Origin: Dioscorea cayenensis subsp. rotundata
Taxonomy: Eukaryota > Streptophyta > Magnoliopsida > Dioscoreales > Dioscoreaceae
DNA: 64,000 bases
NCBI RefSeq assembly: GCF_009730915.1
Contig: NC_052477.1
Coordinates: 29,646,420-29,710,419, forward strand
Direction of reading: 5' to 3'
Each line of letters begins with the position of its first letter. Position 1 is the stretch's first letter. Shown here piece by piece: positions 36,015 through 48,980 of this stretch. Under the pieces are notes generated by a model that was not told the DNA's origin, did not search any database, and saw nothing but the letters and a program-made list of their open reading frames with translations. The position numbers and the translations under genes are program-made.

Positions 36015-37716
36015 CTTCTACAAGATGCTGGTGTGAAACCATTACCTTTCTGTGGCATTGGTGTGCCATTGGTCCCTTTCTTTTTCCATTGACAAAAATG
36101 AATATTTAATATTCATTTCTCTTTGTTGAGGAGTTTATTGTGCTTGTTCAACCAGTAGAAGGGGGACATCAGACATGGAAGGAGTTGCCACAGACTCCTC
36201 TTATGCTTTCTGGAAGAGTCTTGCACATGACTGAGAACCCATGCTAACTACATGACCAGTATTAAACCAGGATTCTGGATTGGAAATACAAAATTGATTA
36301 ACATAAAGGGCGATAAAAAACATATCTTGAAAATATCCATCACGAAGTGATCATAAGGTGCAATTCAATCGCTTTTAACAAATATGCTTCACCGAGCAAG
36401 TAATCAGCACAGCATGGGGAACAAAGGTTTCATTTGCATTCAATACATAAACAACATTTAGTAATTGAAACAATTAATTTTAGTCTCATAACCTGAAAAT
36501 GAAAGCAGAGAAGCTGCTAAGGAAAGAAAATCGGATTAGAAATCAAACATGAGGATAAAAATCACTTGCTAAATCAATAAAGTGTATATTCCCCTAGATG
36601 GTTGGTGTTTGTTTCCTTGTCCACAATAGCAACATAGATAATAATCAAGCCTTTACAGCTCTCCCTGAGTTGCATCTACTAAAGTACATTCTTTCAAGAT
36701 CTAAAACTGAATTCACTGCAACCTGAAAAACAAACATTTATCCAAACATCAGTTAAGTAAAATGACTAATATGTGCACATTCCAAAATCATACCTGACGA
36801 AGGCCCGTGAGCTGAATCCTTCTTCCGACATTGTCCAAAATAAGCAAATCTAGTGCTTTCATTTCCAAAACTATATATGGTTTTGATTAATTTCAAAACA
36901 TAATGTGCTCAGTGAACCTTCACTTTCCTTGACAAGTGATAGATGCTTGAAGACAGCTAGATGCTCAAAGACAGCCAATGGTGCTAACCCAGGATTCTTC
37001 TCAGAGCCCTGCATGTCATCACCACACATTATTTCCAGATTACTTCTCAACATAACAGAACTAAACAGAACAATCATCATAAGGTCTTATACCTGAATTT
37101 CTTATGATTTTACCACTTCCACGAACTCTATAACCAAGAACACATGCATTTTTTCCACAGCATACACCATCAAACAATGGCCTTATCTCCTTGTGGCACA
37201 AAAATATATATATATATATATATATACATCTTGTTCATAGCACCGATCTAACTTGTAAAGATTCATCACAACTGCATAAAGAAAATGTCAAAAGGAGAAT
37301 CCTCCATTAATTTAAACAAACAATTATAGTAATCAGGTTGACAAACATGAACAAGGATTTACAAGTGATGACCTTTATGTCAGTCAAAAATCAAGAATTT
37401 GGGTTTCCATCCAAACATAGTCCTAAATATCGGGAAAAACACTAATACTGACATAAATTTCTCTCTGTTCCTCAAACTAGCAATGTTCATAATCCCTATC
37501 ACATACTTCAAAACCCACAAAAGAACCCTATTTTCCTTAAATTGAATTACAAACTAATAAAAAAAATGCTCATAAATTAAAATAAAAAAAAAATGCTAAT
37601 CGGAGAAGAACAAGGCTCAATTAAGAGCTGAAGATTACGTAACCTTGTAAAGTGATTATTGAAACTTGAGAACGACTCAAAAAAAAATCGAATCTTTATC
37701 AGGAAAAAGGTCTCAC
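34511..37716. other. Intergenic DNA, no gene recognised
   Basis: AT-rich with scattered microsatellites ((AAT)n at 35988-36012, (TA)n at 37207-37226). A minus-strand open block at about 37012-36890 follows a possible acceptor (ATGCAG) but does not continue the frame of the exon-like segment at 37.8 kb. It may belong to a non-coding transcript. Confidence 0.5.
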
Positions 37717-37850
37717 CTTTCCCACCACCCGAACTCCACGGCGAGGCAGCAGGTGAGATAGTATGCGCTAGACGAACGTTCCGGTAATCCTCTCCGACGG
37801 GGTGCCCATTCCTTGAGAGATTCAACCAAGAATTTGTGGAAATTTTGAGA
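37717..37850 (-). other. Possible first exon of an untyped minus-strand transcript
   Basis: A GC-rich block on the minus strand ends in GGGAAAG then the donor GTGAGA at 37716. None of the three frames gives a continuous, recognisable protein when joined to the nearest acceptor at about 37012. A non-coding gene or unidentified protein is possible. Confidence 0.25.
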
Positions 37851-37901
37851 AGAGAATGAAAAAAAAAGGCTTTTCTTTTCAGAGGTCCATTTGCTCTGAA
37901 A

Positions 37902-38525
37902 ATAGTTGGAAAATGAGAGGAAGTATTTTTATTTTGTTTTTTATTTTATTAATTATTTTTTGGAAATTTAAAATCAACCAATTTTATAATTTTTTCCCTA
38001 CAAAATGAAGAAAATGCTAAAAACTAAAATGAACTAAACCTGTTTTCCAAAAAATAAGAAAATAGTTAAAATTAAAATTTTAATACTTAGTTATTTTATT
38101 TCCCCCATTTTATTTATTTCTCTCTCTATCCACTTAAATCATAATTTAAAGTGATGATAATGACAAATTGTATATTTTAAAAAAAATATAAAATTAATTT
38201 TAAATTATGTATATAGTTGGAAAATGATAGGAAATATTTTTATTTTGTTTTTTATTTTATTATTTATTTTTTGGAATTTTAAAATCAACCAATTTTATAA
38301 TTTAATCCCTACAAAATGAAGAAAATGCTAAAAACTAAAATGAGCTAAACCTGTTTTTCCAAAAATATAAGAAAATAGTTAAAATTAGAATTTTAATACA
38401 TATTTAGCTTATTTTGCCCATTTTATTTATTTCTCTCTCTATCGACTTAAATTATGATTTAAAGTGATGGTAATGACAAATAGTATATTTAAAAAAACAT
38501 AAAATTAAATTTTAACTTATGTATG
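37902..38525. repeat. Tandem duplication, two copies of about 311 bp
   Basis: Copy 1 (37902-38212) and copy 2 (38213-38525) are nearly identical along their full length. Both begin ATAGTTGGAAAATGA, contain CTACAAAATGAAGAAAATGC and TTATTTCTCTCTCTATC, and end around AAATTATGTATATAG or TAACTTATGTATGTAG. High identity suggests a fairly recent local duplication. It has no coding content. Confidence 0.85.
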
Positions 38526-40600
38526 TAGATAAATAATTTGAGACATGTTTTTTTAAAAGTGAACGCTTATAATGAAAAAAAAATAATAAAAAAAGATTAT
38601 ACTTTACTTCCCACATGTCACTTTTATGCACTTCCTCATTTCCAACCTTTTCTTCCAATTCACATCACTCCATATGAAGGACCAATAGATTATTACAATA
38701 ATACATTGTTGTTATAAATAAACATTATATATATATATATATTGGATAGGTTAAGTGCAAAAAGAATGATCATTCAAATTTGTTAAATCCAAGCAGTTTG
38801 TTATATTTTTAAAAAAAATATATATAAATATAAAATGAAATATTTATCTCCCTTATTAAAAAAATTTAAAAAAATCGAGAGAGTGAGTTTGTCCACTTTT
38901 ATCCAAAAATAAATAAATTTTATTGAATTTTTAATTTTTTTATAAAAAACTTTTATCCAAATATTATAATTTTATTTTTTTGAGTGATATGTGTTTGTAT
39001 ATGTATATATATTTTATTAGAAATGATAGCCAAATAAACATGTATTTCATAGTTTTTTTAAAGTCAATTATCCACCCATTATTTTAAGCTTTTCTTTAAT
39101 TTTTTTCTTTAGTTTAATCAAGCAAATAGATGCGTTCTAATGAGTATTTCTTAAGTCAAAAGGGTTCACTAGAATCCAAAACTCACAATTCAACCCATAA
39201 AATTCCAAAACACACACTCATTAATAAAAGTATAAAACCAACTTGACAAAACAACCAAATTTCAAATATTATAAACAATTAATATATATATATATATATA
39301 TATATAAAATAATTCTAAAAACTTTATACCATGCCTGAGATTGAAACCGATATAATAAGATGAAAGTAAGGTATTGTTGAGTTTGCGAATGTGCTCCACA
39401 TGTGTACATGTTTTTGTTTTAAGTTTAAAATTTTAAATAATGATACTTATCACCTAGTGTAAAAAAAAAATCCTAACCCATTAGATGCTAATGCATTTTA
39501 AAAAAAATATATTTTTCCTAAATTTTAAAAAATAAATCCACTTTTGGCGATTATTCTCATAAATTCACAAACAAATCATCCCATAGACCAAATCACATAA
39601 TTTGAAAATCAAAACAATAATTATATTATTTCCTTTTTTTAAAAAAATTAGATTCATTAAACCTAATTCCCACAAGCAAGTCCTTTGAGAGCACATGCGC
39701 CGCACGTGCCACATGGATCAAGAGAGGCTTGAAAACGGGTTAACAGAGAGTCAAAAGACTCAAAGCATCCCATGCTTTTCTTCTCCAAAGAGAAAACTCT
39801 CAAGAATCCCTCCTTTTTTTTATTTATTATTTTTCTTCTTTTTTTCCTTTTTTTTTTTCTTTTTCTTTATTTCTTCCCACTTTGTCAGTAATCTCTGATT
39901 ATTATTATTATTATTAGTATTATTAGTATTATTATCCGAAAAAATTTCAGAGATTATAGTGCGAGTATGGCGCAGGGAAAAGGACAAAAAAAGGAGCACG
40001 GATCTCGAGGCATGTTCAACGGCGTGGATGGTGGCTCAGGCTTGAAAGATGGTTCTTGCCACGTAAGCCCTACTTCCATCTCCATTACGATAATGGTCCT
40101 CTCTTTATCTTTAACACATCATAATTTAATAATTTTTTATATAAATAATTTTCTTATTATTATTATTATCTTGTTTATTAGTTTTGATTTTTGAATTTAT
40201 CTATAGAAAATCTACAATTAGTCCCTCAATTGAGGCTTAATTATGAAAACGCCCCTAAAGTGATATTTCGAGAAGGGACACGTGTGAGTGCGGTGCACGA
40301 TGGGGGCGCGAAAGCGGGAGAGATTGAACTTTTCTTTAATTAAAAAAGGGCCCGCGAAATTTCGGGGGCGTGATTTGTGATTTGAGGAAATATAGGGGTA
40401 AAATCGTAAAAGTGAAAGGGAATTTTTAATATTTATTATTATTTTTTGGGGGTTTTGAAATAAAATAATTTTTGAGGTACTAAATTGGAAAAAAGAGATC
40501 TCACGGACTTGAAAGGGGATTGAAATCCGGTTAATGGCGCCTCTGAAGAGGCATTGAATTCCAGCCTGGGTTGCCCCCATCTATCGGCTTCTCTTTTCTC
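38526..40600. other. AT-rich intergenic DNA upstream of PWR
   Basis: No gene is recognised. A block at 39340-39430 (TGAAACCGATATAATAAGATGAAA, then CACATGTGTACATG) resembles the SINE-like units near 16-17 kb. A 75-codon plus-strand frame at 39967-40194 matches nothing I know. From about 40200 the base composition rises toward the PWR 5'UTR. Confidence 0.5.
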
Positions 40601-40738
40601 GGCCTCTCCTTTGCTTCTCAGCGCGCTCTTCTTCTCCGGCGGCGATTGCTTTTCGTTGGGAGTTCACGGCTCTCGGAAGGCGGAGATTGAAGGAAGAAGC
40701 ACTAGGGCACGGTGTGGTTAACCCTGGAAGCGAGTAAG

Positions 40739-40840
40739 GTAGGTGGAATCGGTTTTGGTTTCATTTTGACACGGGGTTTGATGGATTTTTGTTGATGATG
40801 CTTTGATCGTTGTGGAAATTTGTGGTTTAGTTGTTTTCAG
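40739..40840 (+). other. Probable 5'UTR intron of PWR
   Basis: CGAGTAAG is followed by GTAGGT, and the segment ends in TTGTTTTCAG before GCGAGTGAG. The 102-nt segment has consensus ends and lies about 165 bp upstream of the start codon. Confidence 0.5.
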
Positions 40841-41005
40841 GCGAGTGAGATAGAGGGAAAGGGTGGAGGTATTGGAAATTTGTGGTGGTTTGGGAGAGAA
40901 AGGGTTTGGATCGGTGGGGATTTGGGATTTGTGGGTTTTGTGGAGTTTTTTCTCTGATTATTGTGGATTCGGGGCCGCCCATGCCCGGTATTGGTGAGAA
41001 ATTTC

Positions 41006-44000
41006 ATGCCTCCGGAACCACTGCCATGGGATCGCAAGGACTTCGTTTCCAAAGATCGGAAGCACGACAGAGGGGCGGGTTACGAAGCTGTAGGCGGCGG
41101 CAGCGGGTCCTTCTCGTCCTCAACGCCGCGTTGGAGGGAGCCCTACCATGGGCACCGTGATTTCACTCGCGGTTCCCCTCGTCGTCCACCTCCTGGTAAC
41201 CGCTTTTCAGATCCGAGAAACTTTGGCCAAATCTTTGGTTTTCTTTCTTTGCGTTCTTTGTTTCCTGGTGGATCTGATCATTTTTCTTTGTTTCTTTTTG
41301 GAGAAGGCTATTACCGGCAAAGTGGAAACTATCACCAGCTACACGGCGATGATGCAAGGCCTGGCGATCGCTACTGGCCGGAGGATGAGAACTATAGGCC
41401 ATCTTTTGGGAGATATAATGGCAACAGGAGCAACAGCGGTGGTAGCAGCGGCAGGGAGAGCAGGGGGTATTTCCGGCGTCCCCCATACTGGGATTCGGGT
41501 GATTTCTCGCGTGCACACCATGATCCACCGCCACCAACGGCCCCGAGGTCCATTGCTGTACCCGGTGACCCCTCCTGTGCCACAGACGCAACCTTCATCG
41601 AGAGACGTTCAAGAGAAACCTGTCAGCACTGTGGATGATGATGCCCTAGTGGACAATGCTTCAGCTACGTGCAAGAAAAGCGATCAGGATCATTCTCTGG
41701 GCTCGATCTCTTGGAAACCCTTGAAGTGGACTCGGTCTGCCAGTATTTCCTCGCTGAAGACTGCTAGATCGGAGGTGGATGAGTCTGGCCGTGAGGCAAA
41801 GGAGACTCCGACCAGGTCCTCAGCTGCATCTCCTCAGGAGTCTGAGGATGGTGTTGCCAAGAAGAAGCAGCGGCTTGGATGGGGCCAGGGCCTGGCAAAG
41901 TATGAGAAACAGAAGGTTGGTGGATCTGATGATGGTTCTACCAAAAATGGACTGGTGCCATGTGATAGCAGTTCGAAGAGCACCGTCAGCGACACAAGCC
42001 CTAAGGAGGCTGGTTCTGCTGGATGTCTATCTCCGGTCACAAGGTCATCCATAGCTTGCAGTTCGTCTCCAGGTGAGCGTTGAGACTTTTCCTTCAACCT
42101 TGTGCTTCTTTATGTTCGGTAATATTGATTTGATTTGTCCATTTGAACAGCAGTACATTAATTATGAAACATTGAGTTGCCATTGTTGTTTAATATGTTC
42201 TTATGTCAAAGGTTTTAACAAACTTTGCTGGAATTCCTCAGTGTCTGTCGACTCTGTCTGTTGTTCTTGTCATTTAGGATAGGTTATTGAAGAATGACAG
42301 ATATCTGAAACATTTACTTAAGTATCTTTCTAGTAACTAGTATGGTCTATTTATACTCCTTTAGAGTTTAAACTAAACATCTTGCGCTGAAGATTTATCT
42401 TCTCCCATTTTTGGACAGTGTTTGTTCGTAGTTCAGAGATTTTAATTAAGCTCGTTTCCTTTGTTTCCTTTGGTGCCTTCTTTCGCTCTATTTTTTTAGC
42501 ATGCTTCTATTTGTGCCCTTGCTACATGGCAACTGTCTCTTGCCTTGGGGGAAGAATCAAGAATCACAACAGATGATTTTATCTACTCTTCTCCTTGTAC
42601 ATTTTTTTCCGATCTCAACTTTACTTTGTATTGAACTCCCATGATGTTCAGGTTTGCTTTTGGTTATATTCTATGCTGTATCTGATTATCATAACACAGC
42701 ATTTTGTTGTACAGTCATGGCTGGTAAATTTTTCAATGATCCGATTACATATTTTGGACCATGTAATTCTAAATGCTCTTGCTTTTCTGTTGCACCAGGT
42801 GTGGAGGACAAACCATGTGTTAGGGCAAGTGATCCTGATACTACTGATCTTAGTGGTTCTTCCATTATTGATTCTCAGAATAATGTTAAAGAATTTCTGT
42901 TTGAACACTATGAGGCTGATCCTATGGGCACCCTAAATAAAGTGCTTACTGACCTGTTGCAACCTGAGGATTCCTGCTTTGGTGATTCTACTTTCACAAG
43001 ACATACTGCCATTAGCAAATTGCTTTTATTGAAAGGTGATATTTCCAAGGAATTGGAGAAGACTGAATGTGATATTGACTTGTTTGAAAATGAACTGAAA
43101 TCCTTGGATTTTGATGGAAATAATAATCAGTGCCATGTTGCCCTGCACTCCACCTGTTATTATTGCCACGGAACCTTGTGGAGAGTCTGCTGATGGTACC
43201 TCAGTGATCTCATTCAGTTCTGCTCTTGTTAAGGATCAGCAAATAGCTTCTATCAGCACACAAGTAATTGAATCGTTAGATGATTGTGATGCTGCTCTCA
43301 AAGATGCTGGTAGTGAAAGCTCTGACACGTTTTCATCAAAATTAGGCAAAGCATCATTGGGGAAGGCAATTTCTGATTGCGACTCCCAGATATTAGCTGT
43401 ATCTCCTCTTGTTGAAGATGTTGATTTCACAGACCAAGCACCAGATCCCCTTCCACCTGCTGCTGATTGTATTGGCAGAGACAAGAATGACATGGAATAT
43501 GCTAATTTTAGTGAAAACTCATGTGGGACTGGAGGTTCTAGTTTGTTCAGTGCTATTTTGGAATCAAACCGTGGTTTGAAGGAGGAAGCTATGAAGGGGC
43601 TGCCAAATGATGCACCTTTATTTGACTTTTGGAAGTTGGGGAAACTCTCTTCTTTGCAGGCAAATGACATGCTAATAAAAGAAAAGCTGGCTTCTCGCAA
43701 GCACCGTCTTAAATTTAAAGAGCTAGCTCTTACTCTCAAGTATAGGGCATTTCATCATTTGTGGGCAGAGGATCTGCGGTTGCTTTCTATCAGAAAATAT
43801 CGTTCCAAATCACAGAAGCGCATTGAGCCCAGCAACCGTTCATCACAAAGTAGTTCTCAGAAGCATCGTTCATCTTTTCGTTCACGATTTGCATTACCTG
43901 GTATGTTGATGGCCTCCTTCTGAATGATTTATTTTTTTTTCAAATTTGTAAAAAATGCCATAACCTTGAAAAAGGATGAATCTGAACTTTACAATTTACC

Positions 44001-47000
44001 TCACCTTTAGCTGGATGGTTACGATGCATAACCTAATTATAAGTGGGTTGATTTAGTAGCCTTTATATTGTCAGTCAAAACTTTTTCTTTCCCCATTGAT
44101 GATATATTATAAAATCTGGTTATCTTCCTTTGCGTCCATCCTGTTTTCAAAGTTATTATAGATGAATGCTTCTAAAGCAACATTGAATCTGGCCATCTTA
44201 TTTTATGTGCAACCTTTCTTCAAAGCTGTTATGGTTATGATGCATAACCTAATTATAAGTGGGTTGATTTAGTTGCCTTTATATTGTCTGTCAAAACTTT
44301 TTCTTTCCCCTTTGACGATATATTATAAAATCTGGTTATCTTCCTTTGCGTCCATCCTGTTTTCAAAGTTGTTATAGATGAATGCTTCTAAAGCAACATT
44401 GAATCTGACCATCTTATTTTATGTGCAACCTATTTTCAAAGCTGTTATAGTTGAATGTTTTTGAATTTCTAGGAACTGATTTTTACCTTAGCGATTCAAT
44501 ACTTGTTCATGTTCTAATCATACTCCTTTGTTGAGTTTGAATTCTTCAGGTTTGTTTTATGTCATCTTTAAGATTTTAGAGGTAATTTGTATGTTGCAAC
44601 TTAATTTAAAAAATGATAGCTCTTGCCATCTTAAGAGCTTCTCAGAGAAGCACCTCGTCAAGAAGTTTCCGGGGAGAAACATACTCCTGATTAATGAGGC
44701 TATAGGAATACCTTTGAGGTTCAGTAATTCTTATTATAAATAGAACTATAATATTACCCTTGTATAACAACTAGAATACTTTAATTTAGTCTTGACTTTC
44801 AACCTGAATGTATTTAAAATTGTACTTTTTTTATCAGCCAGAATACTTTCATTTAGTTTGACTTTCAACCTGCATGTTTTGTATTTTCATTTAGTCTGAC
44901 TTGAGATTTTGTTCTTACTTCAGCTGGTAACTTGACACTTGTTCCAACTTCAGAAATAGTTGATTATACCAAACAGTTGAAGTCAGATTCCAAGCTTAAG
45001 GTTTACAGGAGCAATTTGAAGATGCCTGCACTCAACTTAGATGAAGAGAGCAGGAAGACAGTTTTTGTTACACACAATGGTTTGATAGAGGATCCAATTG
45101 CTTTTGAGAAGGAGAAGGAGATGATAAATCCATGGATGCCAGAGGAAAGAGAAGTTTTTATGGAAATGCTTGCTACATGGGGAAAAGACTTCTCCAAAAT
45201 TGCTTCTTTTCTTAAGCACAAGACCATTGCAGATTGTGTTGAGTTTTATTACAAGAACCATAAGTCCGACAGTTTCAGAGAAGTGATGAAATGCCTTGCC
45301 CTCAGAAAGCAGTGGCAGCTACCGGCCAACAACTATCTATCAACATCAGGAAAGAGGTCTCAGCGAGATTTCAATGCAGTTCCTCTTGATATGTTGGAAG
45401 CTGTATCCATGGTCGCAGCACATGATAATGAGACAACAGGGAACCAGCGCAAGTTTGATCAAAGGCCAGGTTTTGGTAGCTATGATGATTTTAGAATGCC
45501 TGGTGATGCTCATGGTTCTGTGGATAAGCGTGATCTTTTGCGGCATGAGAAAGAAACGACAGCCGCTGATGCATTGGCTGGCATACGTGGAGCTCTATCT
45601 TCAGAGGCCATGAGCCCTTGGATCGCTACTTCTATTGGGCCTGCTGAAAGGATAAATTTCGCAATGCCTGACCGTCCTTTGACACCTGGAGTTACCCAGA
45701 GCATTGATGAAGAAGAAGCTTTCTCTGATGAGGGATTTGGTGAATTTGATTCTGCTGATTGGACGGATGCTGAAAAGACTGTGTTTATCCAAGCATTGAG
45801 CATGTATGGGAAGGATTTTGCGAGAATATCCCGCTGTGTTGCTAGTCGCACAAAGGAGCAATGCAAGATTTTCTTTAGCAAGGCTCGGAAGTGTCTTGGT
45901 CTGGATATCCTCTATCAAGGACCATGCAACGTGGCAACACCAAGGAGTGATACCAATGGAGGGAGGAGTGACACAGATGATGGTTTTGCTGCAGAAATGG
46001 ATTCGGCTGTCTGTAGCACACAATCCTGTTCTAGAGTTGATACTGAAATGACTAGATCTGTGGTAAATACTGTTGGGGAAGATTTTGCTCATGCCGGGAA
46101 TTTGTCCTTGCAAATGGAGATGGATAGGTCAAGTGAACACCATGTGTCAGAAGGAATAGATCAGGAGGAAATTGAGACGAAAGCTACTGATCTAGACTGT
46201 GATCTAAATAATGATGGATTGATGAGGCTGGGGGATGACTCCAGACCTGTTCATGTTCCAAAGGATGCAAGTGATGCTGTGGTGGGAAGCCACGGAAATG
46301 TTTCTTCAGGTGGTGTTGCAGGTTTTGTTGCTGATACTGAATTGAAGAAAAGTGGCAATTGTCCAGCAGTGTCATCATCGGATACAGTTAGTCTGGAGTA
46401 TGTGGCCTCTGACTGCTTAAAATTGCGGACTGTTGAAATGACTCATGGGAGGAGTAATGAGGAAAATTGTTCTAATGGAACTGAGATGCAAGACTTGGAT
46501 TCTGTATTTGTGGAAGGGCAAGGGGTGAAGATAGGCACTGATTCAAATAAAAGTGGTTCTCTTTGCTTTGAAACAGATCCATGCGCTAACGAAACTGCAT
46601 CTTGCCTAGGAAATAAGGTGACTGCTTGCTCTAGTTCTATTTTCCCCCCAAACTACCACAATCAAATCCAGCAAGATCTGCTTCCTTCCATACAGAAGAG
46701 ATACCTACTCAATTCTTTGAATCAGGAGAGTTCCATCTCAGTGCCTGTTTTGCCTGATCCATCTTCCTCTTCTTTTGGGGACCCTGTTCATACAGGCTTA
46801 CAATCAAATCTGATCTATGAAGGACTCAAGCAGCATGAGAATCCAGTGACCGGAAAACTTTATCAGCAGTATTTCTTGGGAAGTTCAACATTAAATCAGA
46901 TCAGCCAAACTTTGCAAGCTCTCACAGGCTATCCTCTGCAGTCTGTGGATCAGCAGGAGTTTAAACAAGGGCCTGAAATGATCAGTGGGAGATCAGAGAT

Positions 47001-47835
47001 TCAGCAAAATTGCCAGAATGGAAATGGGCTATCACCATCAAGTGGAATCTTTGATATTGGCCTGCATAATTTGAAGCCTGTTGATCCAAAGATCTCACAT
47101 CAGAGGTCTGAGATGCTTGGCTCTGGTAGGAATGATGAGCAACCAAATACACTACCAAAGCCATGCACTCAGTCTTTCTCTGAGAATGAGGAGCAGTCAC
47201 GCCAAACTGGTGATGTGAAGCTGTTTGGTAAGATCCTAAGCAATCCATCTTTACAGAAATCAAAATCAACCTCATGTGAAAGCAGTGGTGGTAAGCCTCC
47301 TGGTCAAAAAAGAGACTCAGCACAGAAGCCATCCAATTGCCAGAATGATGCCAGTGCAGTTGCATCTCTCTCTCATAGTAGTAGGCACTCCAGTCCAACT
47401 GACATACCTGTTAGAAGTTATGGCTACTGGGATGGAAACCGAATACAAACTGGCTTCTCATCTTTGCCAGAATCAGCTGTGTTATTGACGAAATTACAAG
47501 GACCATTGGCAGGGTTATCATTTTATCCTACCAAAGATGCCCTTCCCAGTAATACCAGAGTTCGGACAGAATATCAGCAAGCTTATACACAGCCAGTCTC
47601 ATCAGGAGGGACCCTACCTGGCTTCCAACAGCAGGGTAGGACGGCAAGACAGGGTAACGCAGCAGCAGTGGTTGGAGGGGGGATCCTTGGTAATGGCGGT
47701 GGTGGTGGTAGTGGCGGTAGTAATGCTGGGGGTTGTACAGGGGTGTCTGACCCTGTGGCAGCCATTAAAATGCATTATGCCAGGAGAGCAAAGCTCTTGG
47801 CAAGCTTGGAATCATGGAGGCAAACAGACAGGTAG
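41006..47835 (+). CDS. PWR: POWERDRESS-like SANT protein (two internal +1 frame breaks)
   Basis: A nuclear double-SANT protein related to metazoan NCoR/SMRT. Arabidopsis PWR partners with histone deacetylase HDA9 in flowering, ageing and stress control. Four coding exons: 41006-41195, 41304-42072, 42799-43900 and 44924-47835, about 1656 residues once frames are joined. Start motif PPEPLPWDRKDF; conserved block KKQRLGWGQGLAKYE; SANT1 at about 755-800 (EEREVFMEMLATWGKDFSKI); SANT2 at about 965-1010 (WTDAEKTVFIQALSMYGKDF); C-terminal MHYARRAKLLASLESW. Exon 2 (769 nt) and exon 3 (1102 nt) are each one base too long for their phases. The breaks fall within 41541-41568 and 43131-43143. The large exon 4 is clean. 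Consensus error is the likeliest cause. Confidence 0.92.
44017..44450. repeat. Tandem duplication inside PWR intron 3, period 216 bp
   Basis: Two copies (44017-44232 and 44233-44450) differ at few positions. Each holds GATGCATAACCTAATTATAA, TATATTATAAAATCTGGTTA and GAATGCTTCTAAAGCAACAT. Splice sites of the intron are unaffected. Confidence 0.9.
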
Positions 47836-48980
47836 GAGAGGAGACCCCCAAAGGAGGTGGTGGTGGTGGTAGGTAAGGGTAGTGTTTTGGTAGGGAGGGT
47901 TATCAGGCATGGTTTTAATGCCTTGTTGTATCATAGCTTTTGTAATGTTCCTAGTGAATGAAACAGGGGTTGGGGGGAGAGTGGGTAGCTTTCCTGTCCA
48001 TATCGTTTTAGGATTTCAGCATGTTGCTTTTAAAGCCTTCTCTCTCTCTCTCTCTCTCTCTTCTCTTTTTCTTTTTTTTTTCTTTCTTTATTTTCCCTGG
48101 ATTGCCCAGGTGTTTAGATGATAAAAGCCTTTTGTTATTATTTGTTTTAATAGTACATGATCCAGCGCCAAGCTTCGAGACGTCCTCTCGTCTCCGTGGT
48201 TGTGAGTAAAAAGGTAAGAGTTCTTACTCCTTCATGTTTGCATTTACTTGTTAATAATCCTCAGGTTGATGATTAATCCAGTCAAACATGCTCCTGAATG
48301 CTTGGATTGTTATGCTTTTACTTCTGTTACTATGAATCATGGTTGATTCTGAGGTTGATGATTAATATAGTTCACAAAATACGAAATCTTGTTTAGAACA
48401 GCATTATGTTACTGATGGTGGGTCTTTTTCTTGTTAGTCTGAAAGCAAAATAGTTTATTATTGAATTTGGTGGGCAGATGCTGGTGCTACTCATTGATTC
48501 CCAAACTTTAATCTAGACTAGTCTATTAGTTTCGCTGTTGGAATAAGAATAACATCACAACTTTTAGAAAACTTGAGAAAGTGGACTTCTACCTACCTAC
48601 CTACCTACCCAATTTGTTGACTCATCTTGCTTACTTTTAACAAATTTCCAGCATCTACAAGATAAACGCTAGAATGTTCCAAGTTTTACATTCTTTGTTG
48701 TTCCTATAAGCACTCAACCAACTTGTGCAGCTTATGACCAAAATCCAGCCCTGTGCTTCCACTTTCCAAGAACTATACATTCAAACTTAACAAACAACAT
48801 TACCATCTCAACCCAGAGATCACTGAACTCAGCTGCCAAAAACTTTCAAACTTTAGTAAAGCTGTTCCCTTTGATCACGTAACCATCTCCACCTGCAAAA
48901 GCATTAGATACATTGTATTATATATCTCATATTATTATGTTAATTAATCATTGGGTAGAAAGAAAAAAAAGTAAAAATGA
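47836..48980. other. Spacer between convergent PWR and tetraspanin genes
   Basis: It contains the PWR 3'UTR (to about 48.2 kb), a CT-rich repeat at 48038-48064 and a (CTAC)n run near 48590-48608. No further gene is seen. Confidence 0.65.

Noticed and set aside
39967-40194. Plus-strand frame starting ATGGCGCAGGG
   Set aside because: No homologue known to me and it ends in low-complexity isoleucine-rich sequence; left as unassigned DNA upstream of PWR.
41148-41591. Separate plus- and minus-strand proteins over PWR exons 1-2
   Set aside because: Out-of-frame readings, except that the frame after 41568 is the real PWR frame following the base gain.
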